Shown: positions 54,336 through 63,462, counted from the first letter of the stretch. The stretch is 64,000 bases of DNA from Reyranella sp. (GCF_004297405.1 NZ_SCVC01000035.1:29250-93249), one strand, 5' to 3'. Numbers and translations: made by a program. Notes: generated by a model from the letters alone, not told the origin.

Positions 54336-55587
54336 CCACACCACTTCGTCGGTCTCCGGTGGCAGGCTCGTCGCGGTCGTCTGCGCTGCGCAGATCTTCG
54401 TACAGCTTGGCGCCGGCTTCTGGCCCGCTCTCCTGCCGCAGATGATGCAGCTCTGGCAGCTCTCCAACAGCGAGGCCGGCTGGATCACTGCGATCTTCTT
54501 CGGCGCCTACATGGTCTCGGTGCCCGTGCTGGTGACCCTGACCGACAAGATCGACGCCAAGCGCGTCTACCTGTTCGGCGTGGGCTGCACCGTGGCAGGC
54601 CATCTCCTGTTCGGCCTCTACGCCGATGGCTTCTGGTCGGCCTTCGCGACGCGCGCGCTTGCAGGCATCGGCTGGGCCGGCACCTACATGACCGGGCTGA
54701 AGCTGCTGGCCGACCAGGTCGACACCAAGATGATGTCGCGCGCCGTCACCGGGCATGCGGCCAGCATCGGCATTTCGGGGGCGATCTCCTACCTGCTGGG
54801 CGATGTCCTGTCCGAGCATTTTGGATGGCGCACCGCATTCACGATCTCAGCCGCGACCGCTGCAACCGCTTGGCTGATGGTCGCTTTCGTCGTCCCGTGG
54901 CGTCCGGCGCCGCCGCCGCGCGCGAAGAGCCAGGGCGGCCTGTTCGACTTCCGCCCCGTGGTGCGCAACACCTCGGCGTTCGCCTACTCTGTCGTGTACT
55001 GCGTGCACACGCTGGAAATGAGCGCGCTGCGCGGCTGGGGCGTGGCCTTCCTCGCCTTTGTCGCGAGCTACACCGGTCTCAAGGACGAGACGCTTTCGCC
55101 GGCGCTGGTCGTGACCCTGCTGGCACTGCTCGGCACCCTGACCAGCATCATGGGCAACGAGGCGTCGATCCGCTTCGGCCGGCGACGGCTGGTGGCAGCG
55201 GCGATGATCCTGTCGATCCTCTTCGCGGCCGTCGTGGGCTTCATCGGGCCGATCAACTACTGGTTCGCCGTCGTCCTGCTGATCGCCTACGGCATGGTCG
55301 TGTGGCTCGACTCGTCTTCCGTGACGGCAGGCGCCGCCGGCAATGCCGAACCGTCACGACGCGGCGCCACCCTCGCGGTCCATTCGACCCTCGGCTATGC
55401 CGGCGGCTTCGTTGGCCCCCTAGTGGTCGGCTGGACGCTCGATCTCGCCGGCGGCATGTCGCCGATCGCCTGGGGGATCGCCTTCCTCGTCGTTGCCGTG
55501 CTCATGCTGCTGGCGCTAGGCGCTTTCCTGCTCATGAGGCCTGCCGATCTCGCGGGTGACCGGCTGCCGAAGGTCATCGGCTCTTAG
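54325..55587 (+). CDS. MFS transporter, ars operon (second of two)
   Basis: This protein is 420 residues from the ATG at 54325, which overlaps the previous gene by 11 bases. It is a 12-helix MFS protein (VAVVCAAQIFVQLGAGFWPA; TLTDKIDAKRVYL as loop 2-3). It is different from the first transporter, not a recent duplicate. It is the last gene of the block; the diverged direct repeat starts 50 bases later. Confidence 0.87.
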   Translation: MPIDHTTSSVSGGRLVAVVCAAQIFVQLGAGFWPALLPQMMQLWQLSNSEAGWITAIFFGAYMVSVPVLVTLTDKIDAKRVYLFGVGCTVAGHLLFGLYADGFWSAFATRALAGIGWAGTYMTGLKLLADQVDTKMMSRAVTGHAASIGISGAISYLLGDVLSEHFGWRTAFTISAATAATAWLMVAFVVPWRPAPPPRAKSQGGLFDFRPVVRNTSAFAYSVVYCVHTLEMSALRGWGVAFLAFVASYTGLKDETLSPALVVTLLALLGTLTSIMGNEASIRFGRRRLVAAAMILSILFAAVVGFIGPINYWFAVVLLIAYGMVVWLDSSSVTAGAAGNAEPSRRGATLAVHSTLGYAGGFVGPLVVGWTLDLAGGMSPIAWGIAFLVVAVLMLLALGAFLLMRPADLAGDRLPKVIGS

Positions 55588-55637
55588 GCGTTTACAATCG
55601 ATTATGAACAATCCCGAAGGGCGTGGGGTAGTGACTT

Positions 55638-55905
55638 TCGCTGACCGATCGGCTCGGGGCGTCTTTCCGGCTAGTATCCAGTGCATCCGAGCACCACACC
55701 ACTCCATGGGGGGCCCAGAGTTTCGCCTGGACCGTTTGCAACGGCGTTATGAGGTTTGCGGGCCGACAGATTGCGTGAGGCTAGTGGGCCCGCCCGGGGT
55801 CGGCCCGACTGCCTGTATGTTTGCGAGATTTTGCAAGACAGGCATCCTAGCGTGAGGTCGTCGACTTCTCTCAGCCGCTGATCGGCGAACGTGGCAGTGG
55901 CAGGG
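55638..55905 (+). repeat. Direct repeat, copy B, with methyltransferase remnant
   Basis: This matches 45501-45765 in the same orientation. Its first 110 bases keep the methyltransferase frame (SFRLVSSASEHHTTPWG, then QSFAWTV) with a 3-base deletion, then lose one base and run past the stop. Stops upstream and missing 5' sequence make it a dead remnant. The gene copy it came from was related to but not identical with that at 45000-45617. Confidence 0.8.
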
Positions 55906-55949
55906 GCCGGCATTCCTTTGTTCAACTTGCCAACGAACGCAACAAGAGC

Positions 55950-56110
55950 GTGAAACCAGAAGACTACGCGAGCGCACGGCAAAGCTACTCCTACATGCCG
56001 GCGCGATTCGGTGCGCTCCTCTTAAAGCCCGACGTTCCGGCGGATTGGGTTCCCGGCTACGACATGGCGGCCCTGCTGGATCGCCAGCGCTCTGCCTTTC
56101 TCAAGGAGGG
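55950..56110 (+). pseudogene. N-terminal scrap of an aldehyde dehydrogenase-like gene
   Basis: About 50 codons include YDMAALLDRQRSAFLKEGPP, which recalls the N-terminus of coniferyl-type aldehyde dehydrogenases (helix with DRQRAAF). The similarity stops at about 56110, where a hairpin and the end of the opposing hydrolase gene begin. The rest of the gene is gone. Confidence 0.45.
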
Positions 56111-56127
56111 GCCGCCGAGCCGAAGAG

Positions 56128-56153
56128 GTGCGCCGGACTCCCGTCCGGCGCAC
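56128..56153 (-). terminator. Strong hairpin at the end of the hydrolase gene
   Basis: A perfect 11-base stem (GTGCGCCGGAC, loop TCCC, GTCCGGCGCAC) lies 8 bases after the hydrolase stop on the minus strand. Only a weak T-rich stretch follows (CTCTTC), so it may stabilise the mRNA end or terminate in part. Confidence 0.6.
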
Positions 56154-56160
56154 GCCGAAC

Positions 56161-56997
56161 TCATCCGCGAATGAACTTCAGCAGGTCTGCGTTGACGACA
56201 TCGGCGTTGACCGTAAGCATTCCGTGCGAAAAGCCGGGATAGATGATCAACGTGCTGTTCTGCATGAGCTTGTCCTGCATGATCGCCGCGCATTGATAGG
56301 GGACAACCTGGTCGTCATCGCCCTGCATCACCAAGGTCGGCACCGTGATCGCCTTAAGATCGTCGGTCTGGTCGGTTTCGGAGAACGCCTTGATGCCTTC
56401 ATAATGGGCTTTGGCGCTCCCCATCATGCCTTGGCGCCACCAATTCTCGATCACACCCTGTGAAGGCTCCACGCCCGAGCGGTTGTAACCGTAGAACGGG
56501 CCCGCGGGTACATCGAGGAAGAACTGCGCCCGGTTAGCCGCGAGCGCGGCTCGAAACCCGTCGAACACCTCGATCGGCGTGCCATTCGGGTTACTATCGG
56601 TCTTGACCATCAGCGGCGGCACGGCGCTGACCAACACGGCCTTGGCGACGCGACCCTGAGGCTGGCCATATTGCGCGACATAGCGTGCGACCTGCCCTCC
56701 GCCGGTCGAATGGCCGATATGGATGGCATTCCGGAGGTCGAGATGTTCGGCGACCGCAGAAGCGTCGGCGGCATAGTGATCCATGTCGTGCCCGTCGCTC
56801 ACCTGTGACGAGCGGCCGTGCCCGCGCCGGTCGTGCGCGACGACGCGAAAGCCCTCCTTCAGGAAGAACAGCATCTGGTTGTCCCAGTCGTCGGCACTGA
56901 GCGGCCAGCCATGATGGAAGTGGATCGGCTGCGCATCTTTCGGCCCCCAATCGTTGTAAAAGATCTCGGTTCCGTCTTTGGTTCTAACGAAGCTCAT
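56161..56997 (-). CDS. Alpha/beta hydrolase (non-heme chloroperoxidase/arylesterase type)
   Basis: This 278-residue cytoplasmic protein has HFHHGWPLSADDWDNQ (oxyanion region, about 26-41), AHDRRGHGRS (about 54-63), the nucleophile elbow GHSTGGG (Ser about 96), the acid near VMQGDDDQVVP (about 223-233) and the catalytic His in FSHGML (about 258-263). This set matches cofactor-free chloroperoxidases, which are perhydrolases or esterases. AGGAG lies just ahead of the start. Monocistronic, with a hairpin after the stop. Confidence 0.9.
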   Translation of the reverse strand: MSFVRTKDGTEIFYNDWGPKDAQPIHFHHGWPLSADDWDNQMLFFLKEGFRVVAHDRRGHGRSSQVSDGHDMDHYAADASAVAEHLDLRNAIHIGHSTGGGQVARYVAQYGQPQGRVAKAVLVSAVPPLMVKTDSNPNGTPIEVFDGFRAALAANRAQFFLDVPAGPFYGYNRSGVEPSQGVIENWWRQGMMGSAKAHYEGIKAFSETDQTDDLKAITVPTLVMQGDDDQVVPYQCAAIMQDKLMQNSTLIIYPGFSHGMLTVNADVVNADLLKFIRG

Positions 56998-57931
56998 GAC
57001 GACTTCTCCTTGGGTTGAGCGGTGCGATCCGACGACTCACCTTATATGGCAGGCAGGGCCTGCAATGGCCGCGGCAGGTACAAGACCATCTGTGCGTCCT
57101 TAACGACGTCGAACACCGCACCATGATCCCTACGCTCAGCCCGTCCAGCAACTGGCTGGGCGCCGAAGACCAGGTCGGGGCATGAGGCGCCCGCAGGGCT
57201 TGGGCTGGACGGCAGCGCGGCGCTATGCGCCGATCGCCGTCAAGACCGCCGCCCCGGCTGCAGGCTCGCAGCGAAGCGAGAGCTGGGGACACCTCACCAG
57301 GGCGCAGCGCACCCCTGGCCGCTCGGGTGCTGGCGTAGGTTTTGCAAATCGAGGTATCCAGCTTCTCAGGACACAGAAGACAAGGCCCGCAACACACCCG
57401 CCCTTCAACATCGCCCAAGCCCAACCGCAATCACCCGTCCTCGATCGTGCGGTGAAGGCCACAACGAACCGGCTCCGGATCGCTGGTCGGTGCGCGGGCT
57501 GCCAGCGACGGAATGGGGTAAGTCAGGATCGTGTTGTTCGGACCGCCATGTCCAGCAAGGTCAATCGCTTGATGTGATGCCGAAACAGAGTTGCGACGCC
57601 GAACAGAGCGGCATGAACCCGTCGGTCTCTCAGTGTCCGACCTACCTTTGCGCAAGACGCTCAAAGCACTATCGCCCCCAACGTACTCCCGAGGCGACCC
57701 ACGGGCAGCAGGCATCGCCGCGAGGATAAAGCAAGGCCACGGACGCTACTAAAGTCACGAGAACAACACTATGCCCATAGTTTCCTCACGCGAGATTTCT
57801 TGCTTAGCGATTGGGCGGCGCCTGAACGCACGGCCTGGTCCCTGTCCACTGCGGAATGCAGTCGACGCGAAGACCTCTGCGAATTATTGAAGTGGGAATT
57901 GTCACGCTCGAGAACGTGACGGAGGCTTCGA
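56998..57931. other. Long stretch without a recognised gene
   Basis: About 930 bases between two divergent genes hold only short, overlapping open frames of up to 150 codons on both strands. None has a family signature or a convincing start. The last 50 bases are the leader of the EIIA-like gene. It may be decayed coding DNA. Confidence 0.5.
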
Positions 57932-58327
57932 ATGTTTGGTCTGGTACTGGTGGGCCACGGCGCTCTTGCCCGCTCTATGCTCGATGCTCTGGAGCAAGTC
58001 TCCGGACATCAGTCTCAACTGGGCGCGATCTGCATCGGTGCGGACGACGACATGGAGCTGCGTCGTACGGAGATACTGCAGATGATTGCCGACTGCGATA
58101 CCGGCGACGGTGTCATCGTGCTGACTGACATGTTTGGAGGCACGCCATCCAACCTCGCGATCTCGACCATGGACGAGGGGAGAATCGAGGTCGTCGCGGG
58201 AATGAACCTGCCGATGATGGTCAAATTCGCCGAACTGCGTGACAGGCCGATCGCGGAAGCGATCCCGCTAGCGCAGGAAGCGGGTCGCAAGCACATGACG
58301 ATCGCCTCACGCATCCTCGCTCGCTAA
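57932..58327 (+). CDS. PTS EIIA-Man-type phosphocarrier protein
   Basis: This 131-residue protein is of the EIIA mannose family. The phosphorylated His is at residue 9 in LVLVGHGALARSML, and TDMFGGTPSNLA (about 66-77) is the second hallmark. In alphaproteobacteria such proteins work in the regulatory phosphotransferase chain with HPr, not in sugar uptake. Here no hprK, HPr or EIIB/EIIC genes are beside it. GGAGG precedes the ATG. Confidence 0.9.
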   Translation: MFGLVLVGHGALARSMLDALEQVSGHQSQLGAICIGADDDMELRRTEILQMIADCDTGDGVIVLTDMFGGTPSNLAISTMDEGRIEVVAGMNLPMMVKFAELRDRPIAEAIPLAQEAGRKHMTIASRILAR

Positions 58328-58374
58328 ACGCGATATAGAGACCGACTAGCAGCAATGCATCGAATGGAAAGTTG

Positions 58375-59796
58375 ATGAAGCTATTGCATCGTTTGGGCGT
58401 ACTGATCACGGCTCTGATATTTACCAACTTGCCTGCGTTTGCTGCGAGCCCCGACGCACCAGCCATTGACGGCCGCCATCTCGACTTGCGATGGATCTTG
58501 CCTTTCGCGGGCATCCTTCTGTCGATTGCCATCATGCCACTTGCGGCGCCACATTTCTGGCACCGACATTTCGGCAAAGTCTCGGCAGCCTGGGCATTGA
58601 TGGTCATTGTGCCCTTCGCGATCCTCCATGGAGTGCCCACGGCAGCGTACGAGATCATCCATCTCCTGTTGCTCGACTACATTCCGTTCATCGTGTTGCT
58701 ACTTGCTTTGTTCACGGTCACTGGCGGAATACACATCCGCGGCAACTTGCACGGCTCTCCATCTATGAACACGGCTTTGCTTGCGATCGGGACGGTCCTT
58801 GCCGGTTGGATGGGCACGACTGGCGCTTCCATGCTGCTGATCCGACCAATGTTGCGAGCCAACGATGACCGCCGACACAAAATCCATGTCTTTGTCTTCT
58901 TCATCTTTCTTGTTTCGAACATTGGCGGCGCGTTGACGCCCCTCGGCGATCCCCCACTGTTTCTCGGGTTTCTAAAGGGCGTGAGTTTCTTTTGGCCGAC
59001 GACGAACCTGTTCAGTGAAATGCTGGTCTGTGCGATTGCGCTGCTGGCTGTCTTCTATGCCCTCGACAGCTACTGGTACCGCAAGGAAGGTCACCTCAAG
59101 CGCGATCCAACCCCCGAGTCGCCCGTGCGCATTGAGGGCGGCGTTAACATCATCCTGTTAATGGTTGTCGTCGGCGTGGTGCTGGCCAGTGGTACCTGGC
59201 GACCGGATGTGCAGTTCGCTGTCTTTCACGTATCCTTGGAGTTGCAGAATATACTGCGTGACCTTTCACTTGTGGTGATCTGCGTCCTGTCGTTAAAGCT
59301 CACCTCGCGTAAGATCCGCAGCGACAATGACTTCAGCTGGGGCCCAATGCTGGAGGTCGCCAAGCTCTTCGCTGGGATCTTCATCACGATCGCCCCGGCT
59401 ATCGCTATTCTGAAAGCTGGAAGCGATGGCGCTTTGGCACCCTTGGTTGCGCTGGTCACCGACTCTGGTGGTCAGCCGAATGATATCTGGTATTTCTGGT
59501 TGACCGGCATTCTGTCGAGTTTTCTCGACAATGCACCGACCTATCTGGTGTTCTTCAATTTGGCTGGCGGCGATCCCCAAGTATTGATGGGAGCGCTCGC
59601 AAGCACACTGGCTGCTATCTCGTGCGGAGCGGTCTTCATGGGTGCTAACACCTACATTGGCAACGCTCCCAACTTCATGGTGAAGGCCGTCGTCGAGGAC
59701 GCTGGAATCCGAATGCCGAGCTTCTTCGGGTACATGGCATGGTCGGGCGCAATTCTGATCCCGCTGTTCGTCGCTCTCACCTTCTTATTCTTCTGA
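58375..59796 (+). CDS. nhaD: Sodium/proton antiporter NhaD
   Basis: This protein is 473 residues from the ATG at 58375. It begins with a signal-like segment (1-24, ending AFAAS), then about 12 membrane helices of the ion-transporter/NhaD family (LPFAGILLSIAIMPL; GNLHGSPSMNTALLAIGT; SNIGGALTPLGDPPLFLGFL; SSFLDNAPTYLVFFNLAGGD). The DNAPT and GDPP motifs are typical. It exchanges Na+ or Li+ for protons. nhaA follows by about 200 bases. Confidence 0.9.
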   Translation: MKLLHRLGVLITALIFTNLPAFAASPDAPAIDGRHLDLRWILPFAGILLSIAIMPLAAPHFWHRHFGKVSAAWALMVIVPFAILHGVPTAAYEIIHLLLLDYIPFIVLLLALFTVTGGIHIRGNLHGSPSMNTALLAIGTVLAGWMGTTGASMLLIRPMLRANDDRRHKIHVFVFFIFLVSNIGGALTPLGDPPLFLGFLKGVSFFWPTTNLFSEMLVCAIALLAVFYALDSYWYRKEGHLKRDPTPESPVRIEGGVNIILLMVVVGVVLASGTWRPDVQFAVFHVSLELQNILRDLSLVVICVLSLKLTSRKIRSDNDFSWGPMLEVAKLFAGIFITIAPAIAILKAGSDGALAPLVALVTDSGGQPNDIWYFWLTGILSSFLDNAPTYLVFFNLAGGDPQVLMGALASTLAAISCGAVFMGANTYIGNAPNFMVKAVVEDAGIRMPSFFGYMAWSGAILIPLFVALTFLFF

Positions 59797-59894
59797 AGAT
59801 CAAGGGAACGTAGCTTCCTATCTCGGCCCCGGCCGCCATCTGCTACTACCTGTTGGCGGGGGGGGCATTCTCGTGGACCGGGAAGACCGAAGGG

Positions 59895-60002
59895 AGTTGT
59901 TTCGCCCGCGTAGGCGTGTGTAACTATAGACGGGTGTCCAGCGCATGCGGCGGTGGGCAGGTGATGCGTTGGTCGGGCCGCCACGCCCAGTGGGCGTGCT
60001 CG
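59895..60002 (+). promoter_or_regulatory. Hairpin-rich leader of nhaA
   Basis: Three stems are visible: GTT-CGCC/GGCG-AAC around 59896-59923, CGCAT/ATGCG pairing 59942-59946 with 59964-59968, and CACGCCC/GGGCGTG (59982-59998) ending four bases before the ATG at 60003. The last would cover any ribosome-binding site. It could be a regulatory RNA of the nhaA type, but no model was run. Confidence 0.4.
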
Positions 60003-61361
60003 ATGCTTCGACCAACTCTTCGTCAACGAGTTCCGCAAACCCAGTTGCTGGCCCAGCAGGCCTTTGCCACTCTTGAGCGTTTCCTCCACATCGAAGCAGT
60101 AAGTGGCATCGCGCTGCTACTCGCGGCGGTCGTCGCCTTAGTCTGGGCGAATTCCCCGTATGCTCACAGCTATCACACGCTCTGGAATGTGTCGCTTTCG
60201 ATCGGGATTGGAAGCCTTGCCTTCTCCCAATCCCTTCACTTCCTGATCAACGACGGACTGATGACCATATTTTTCCTTGTGGTCGGGATGGAGATTCGAC
60301 GTGAGATCCGCGAAGGCGCCCTAAGCGAACGCAGCCAAGCTTCTCTCCCCATTGCGGCGGCCGTCGGAGGCGTCATCGCTCCCGCCGCGATCTTTTTGGC
60401 GCTGAACCCAGAGCCATTGCGAAGCCAGGGATGGGCCGTGCCCACAGCCACGGATATCGCATTCGCGATCGGCGTTCTCGCTCTACTCGGTCGCTCGATC
60501 CCGCGGAACGTTAGGGTCCTCCTGCTTGCCTTGGCCATCATCGACGACGTCATTGCCGTGTTGATCATTGCATTCTTCTATTCAGGAGGGCTTGACATCG
60601 GAGGTTTAGCGATCGCGGCCTTCGGAGTTCTGATGGTGCTGGCGCTTCAGCGGATCGGCGTCGGTTCGGCTTACCCCTATGTTCTTCCCGGAGCAGTAAT
60701 CTGGATTGGTATGCTGATGTCAGGCGCACATCCGACCCTCGCGGGGGTTGTGCTCGGGCTGATGACACCAATGCAATCTATCCCAATGCTCGAGCGGCCG
60801 GTGGAAATAGTCTCGCGCGTCGCCAACGAACTGACGACACGCCACGCTGAGCCAATGCGCAACGCCGAAGCGATTGCTCAGCCGCTGCGACAGCTCCGCA
60901 TGGCCAACCGAGAGATGCTTCCGCCAGCGGTGCGCGTGCAGGCTGCGCTGCATCCATGGGTCGCCTACGGGATCATGCCTATCTTTGCGCTCGCGAATGC
61001 AGGCGTCACGGTCGGGGACATCGATCTCGCCGCGGGCCAAGCAACCTTTGTCATGCTCGGCGTCGCGCTTGCCCTGGTCGTGGGCAAGCCCCTCGGCATT
61101 GTCGGAACTGCCTGGCTGATGGTGCGAATAGGCTGGTGCCGTCTGCCCCCGGGTGTGTCCTGGGGCGGCGTCTGTCTGATTGGGCTGTTGGCTGGCATCG
61201 GATTCACCATGTCCATCTTCATCGCCATGCTTGCCTTCGCAGATAAGGAACTTCTGGTGGCGGCGAAGCTTGGTGTGTTGATTGGCTCCCTGCTGTCAGC
61301 GTTGCTCGGATTGGGTTGGGGCGTCAGATACGTTCGAGGCATTCGAGCGCAACATAGCTGA
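60003..61361 (+). CDS. nhaA: Sodium/proton antiporter NhaA
   Basis: This protein is 452 residues from the ATG at 60003. The family blocks are clear: EAVSGIALLLAAVVALVWAN, FLINDGLMTIFFLVVGMEIR, VPTATDIAFAIGVLALLG and LALAIIDDVIAVLIIAFFY with the paired Asp residues of the ion site, then GIGFTMSIFIAMLAF near the end. An earlier ATG at 59964 would add 13 residues that lie in the hairpin region, so the later start is preferred. It follows nhaD, giving two unlike antiporters in a row. Confidence 0.9.
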   Translation: MLRPTLRQRVPQTQLLAQQAFATLERFLHIEAVSGIALLLAAVVALVWANSPYAHSYHTLWNVSLSIGIGSLAFSQSLHFLINDGLMTIFFLVVGMEIRREIREGALSERSQASLPIAAAVGGVIAPAAIFLALNPEPLRSQGWAVPTATDIAFAIGVLALLGRSIPRNVRVLLLALAIIDDVIAVLIIAFFYSGGLDIGGLAIAAFGVLMVLALQRIGVGSAYPYVLPGAVIWIGMLMSGAHPTLAGVVLGLMTPMQSIPMLERPVEIVSRVANELTTRHAEPMRNAEAIAQPLRQLRMANREMLPPAVRVQAALHPWVAYGIMPIFALANAGVTVGDIDLAAGQATFVMLGVALALVVGKPLGIVGTAWLMVRIGWCRLPPGVSWGGVCLIGLLAGIGFTMSIFIAMLAFADKELLVAAKLGVLIGSLLSALLGLGWGVRYVRGIRAQHS

Positions 61362-61362
61362 G

Positions 61363-61414
61363 CACTTCCGGCAGTGAATTGAAGGACGCCGCGCAGCTTT
61401 CGCGGGCGGAAGTG
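61363..61414. repeat. Inverted repeat downstream of nhaA
   Basis: CACTTCCG and CGGAAGTG, 36 bases apart, form a perfect 8-base inverted repeat right after the nhaA stop. No T-run follows. Its meaning is unclear. Confidence 0.3.
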
Positions 61415-61575
61415 TGGAGAAGTTGGTAGTTGCGGCAACAATGACCGCCATTGTCATGTTGCTTTGCTCGCGAACTCCCGGCGGCGCCAGCACGTGATGA
61501 AGCCGCAGGAATGCGTCGCAAGGGTAACCGCAAAGCGCCGAACACCAACGATTTTGCTGTTTTGGAGGCACGGCC

Positions 61576-62796
61576 ATGGGCGAGACGCGCGATTATGACA
61601 TAGTTTCACCAGGCTTTCACGCGGACCCCTTTCCTACTCTGGATCGCATGCGAGCCGAAGGTTCCGTGGTCCATCTGAGGCTGCCGATTGTCGGTCGCAC
61701 ATGGCTTGCTGTCACACATGATGCCTGCACGACGTTACTGAAGGATCATCATATCTTCGCTCGCGATCCCGCTAACGCAGGAAGCAGGACACAGGCCCGA
61801 ATATTGAAGTGCCTGCCAAGAACGCTCAGCCTACTGGCGCAGAATATGCTGGGCTATGATGACCCCGAGCATCGCCGCCTACGCGGCCTCGTCGACCAGG
61901 CGTTCCAGCGCCGTACGATCGAGGCGATGAGACCAATGATCGTGGACGTCGCTGATCGTCTTCTCAACCGACTGCAGGGAAGGACTGAGGCTGACCTCAT
62001 GGCCGAATTCTGCCGGGATCTGCCCCTCTCGGTCATTTGCGCGATGCTCGGCCTGCCTGAACGGGATCATGATCGATTTAAGAGATGGCTGGACGGGTTG
62101 AAGGACACTGCCAATATCGGCGCGGTGATCCGCGCAGTTCCGGGTTTGATCCGCGTCGTCCGCTACCTGCGGCGCGTTTCGCGGCCGGCTGGCGGAGCGC
62201 TACCAGAGGGATTGATCGCAGCGCTGCGCGATGTTGCAACGGACGGCCAAACGCTCAGGGAAGACGAACTGGTCTCGATGATCTTTCTCCTTTTCGGCGC
62301 TGGACAGGAAACGACCACCCACCTGATCGCTGGTGGGCTTTTCACACTGCTGTCGCACGAGGATCAACGGCGTCGACTGCAGGATGATCCGAACTTAATG
62401 GCTAGCTGCGTTGAAGAATGCTTGCGCCATGTATCGCCGGTACAGATGACCAAGCCTCGCTTCGCGACCCAAGACGTGTTCTGGCAGGGAAGGCAATTTC
62501 GACGGGGTGACATGCTCGCGGGGTTTCTCGCGGCGGCGAATGCCGACCCAGCGAAGTTCGTTGATCCCCACCAGTTCAACATCGCCCGAAACCCGAACCC
62601 GCACCTTTCCTTCGGGACAGGGGCGCACTTCTGCCTAGGCTTCCAGCTCGCTCGGGCGGAGATCTCCATTGCCTTTGAACGCATTCTTTCGCGCTTCCCA
62701 AGAATAGCGCTTGCAGGGGAGCAGCGGGCGATCGCCTGGCGCAGACGTCTCGGCATACGCGCGCTGGTGCGGCTACCCGTACTGCTCAATGCTTGA
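61576..62796 (+). CDS. Cytochrome P450
   Basis: This 406-residue soluble bacterial P450 has the I-helix LFGAGQETTTHL (about 239-250), the K-helix ExxR in VEECLRH (about 279-285) and the heme loop FGTGAHFCLGFQ with the Cys ligand near residue 352. No redox partner gene is adjacent and the substrate is unknown. The ATG has GGAGG just ahead. Confidence 0.93.
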   Translation: MGETRDYDIVSPGFHADPFPTLDRMRAEGSVVHLRLPIVGRTWLAVTHDACTTLLKDHHIFARDPANAGSRTQARILKCLPRTLSLLAQNMLGYDDPEHRRLRGLVDQAFQRRTIEAMRPMIVDVADRLLNRLQGRTEADLMAEFCRDLPLSVICAMLGLPERDHDRFKRWLDGLKDTANIGAVIRAVPGLIRVVRYLRRVSRPAGGALPEGLIAALRDVATDGQTLREDELVSMIFLLFGAGQETTTHLIAGGLFTLLSHEDQRRRLQDDPNLMASCVEECLRHVSPVQMTKPRFATQDVFWQGRQFRRGDMLAGFLAAANADPAKFVDPHQFNIARNPNPHLSFGTGAHFCLGFQLARAEISIAFERILSRFPRIALAGEQRAIAWRRRLGIRALVRLPVLLNA

Positions 62797-63027
62797 GGCA
62801 AGATTGTACATCGAGGAGATGTTCTAGGGCCATCTGCGCTATCGCACATCTGCCTACATTGCATTCATACTACGTTCGACGTGCAACCATTCTGTCTGGA
62901 CCGCGACTAACAGGCCATTTGTCGGCTCGCCCTCCAGCTCAACTGAAAACGCCGTGGTTCGAGGTGTTTCGAAGGCCCCTGAGTATGATCGTTCCGGAAA
63001 AGGGGCGAGATAGTCAGTCAGTGTGAT

Positions 63028-63462
63028 TCATCTGCGCTTCCATGCCCATGGCGCGAGGCATTTGTGCCGATGCACTCCTCGATTTGCACTTGCCGCCGCT
63101 GCTTCCTGGGTTATGTACCGAGCCGAGTAGGGTACGAAGGCGTAGGCCATGCCACCAGTCACCATCGCGGCGCCAACATCGACGCCGTCCGCCCTGCAGA
63201 TCGCGCTCGTTCCATTGCTTTGCTGCAGACCGATGGCCATGCAGGTGACCGACCTGCCGTCGATCAGCTGACCTAGATACTCTTTGGCCTCATCCGCCGC
63301 CGGCCAACCGTCAGGACAGATTTGTCCTCCGACCGGCGCGTCTATGCCGTACAGCCGATACGCCTTGCCGTGTAAGTCAATGGAACCACCGTCGACGGCA
63401 GTTTGGGCCGCGACGGGCAACGCGAGAAGTATCGCGGCTAGGACGATGGCGAGTCGCCTCAT
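63028..63462 (-). CDS. Secreted thermonuclease-like (SNase-fold) protein
   Basis: This protein is 144 residues from the ATG at 63462, with a signal peptide (1-19, ending PVAAQ). The mature part has YRLYGIDAPVGGQICPDGW (about 36-54), which is the SNase-type YRLxGIDAP motif, then EAKEYLGQLIDG and GMAYAFVPYSARY. The catalytic Arg/Glu set of active nucleases is only partly visible. It is probably a periplasmic member of the family with uncertain activity. Confidence 0.8.
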   Translation of the reverse strand: MRRLAIVLAAILLALPVAAQTAVDGGSIDLHGKAYRLYGIDAPVGGQICPDGWPAADEAKEYLGQLIDGRSVTCMAIGLQQSNGTSAICRADGVDVGAAMVTGGMAYAFVPYSARYITQEAAAASANRGVHRHKCLAPWAWKRR

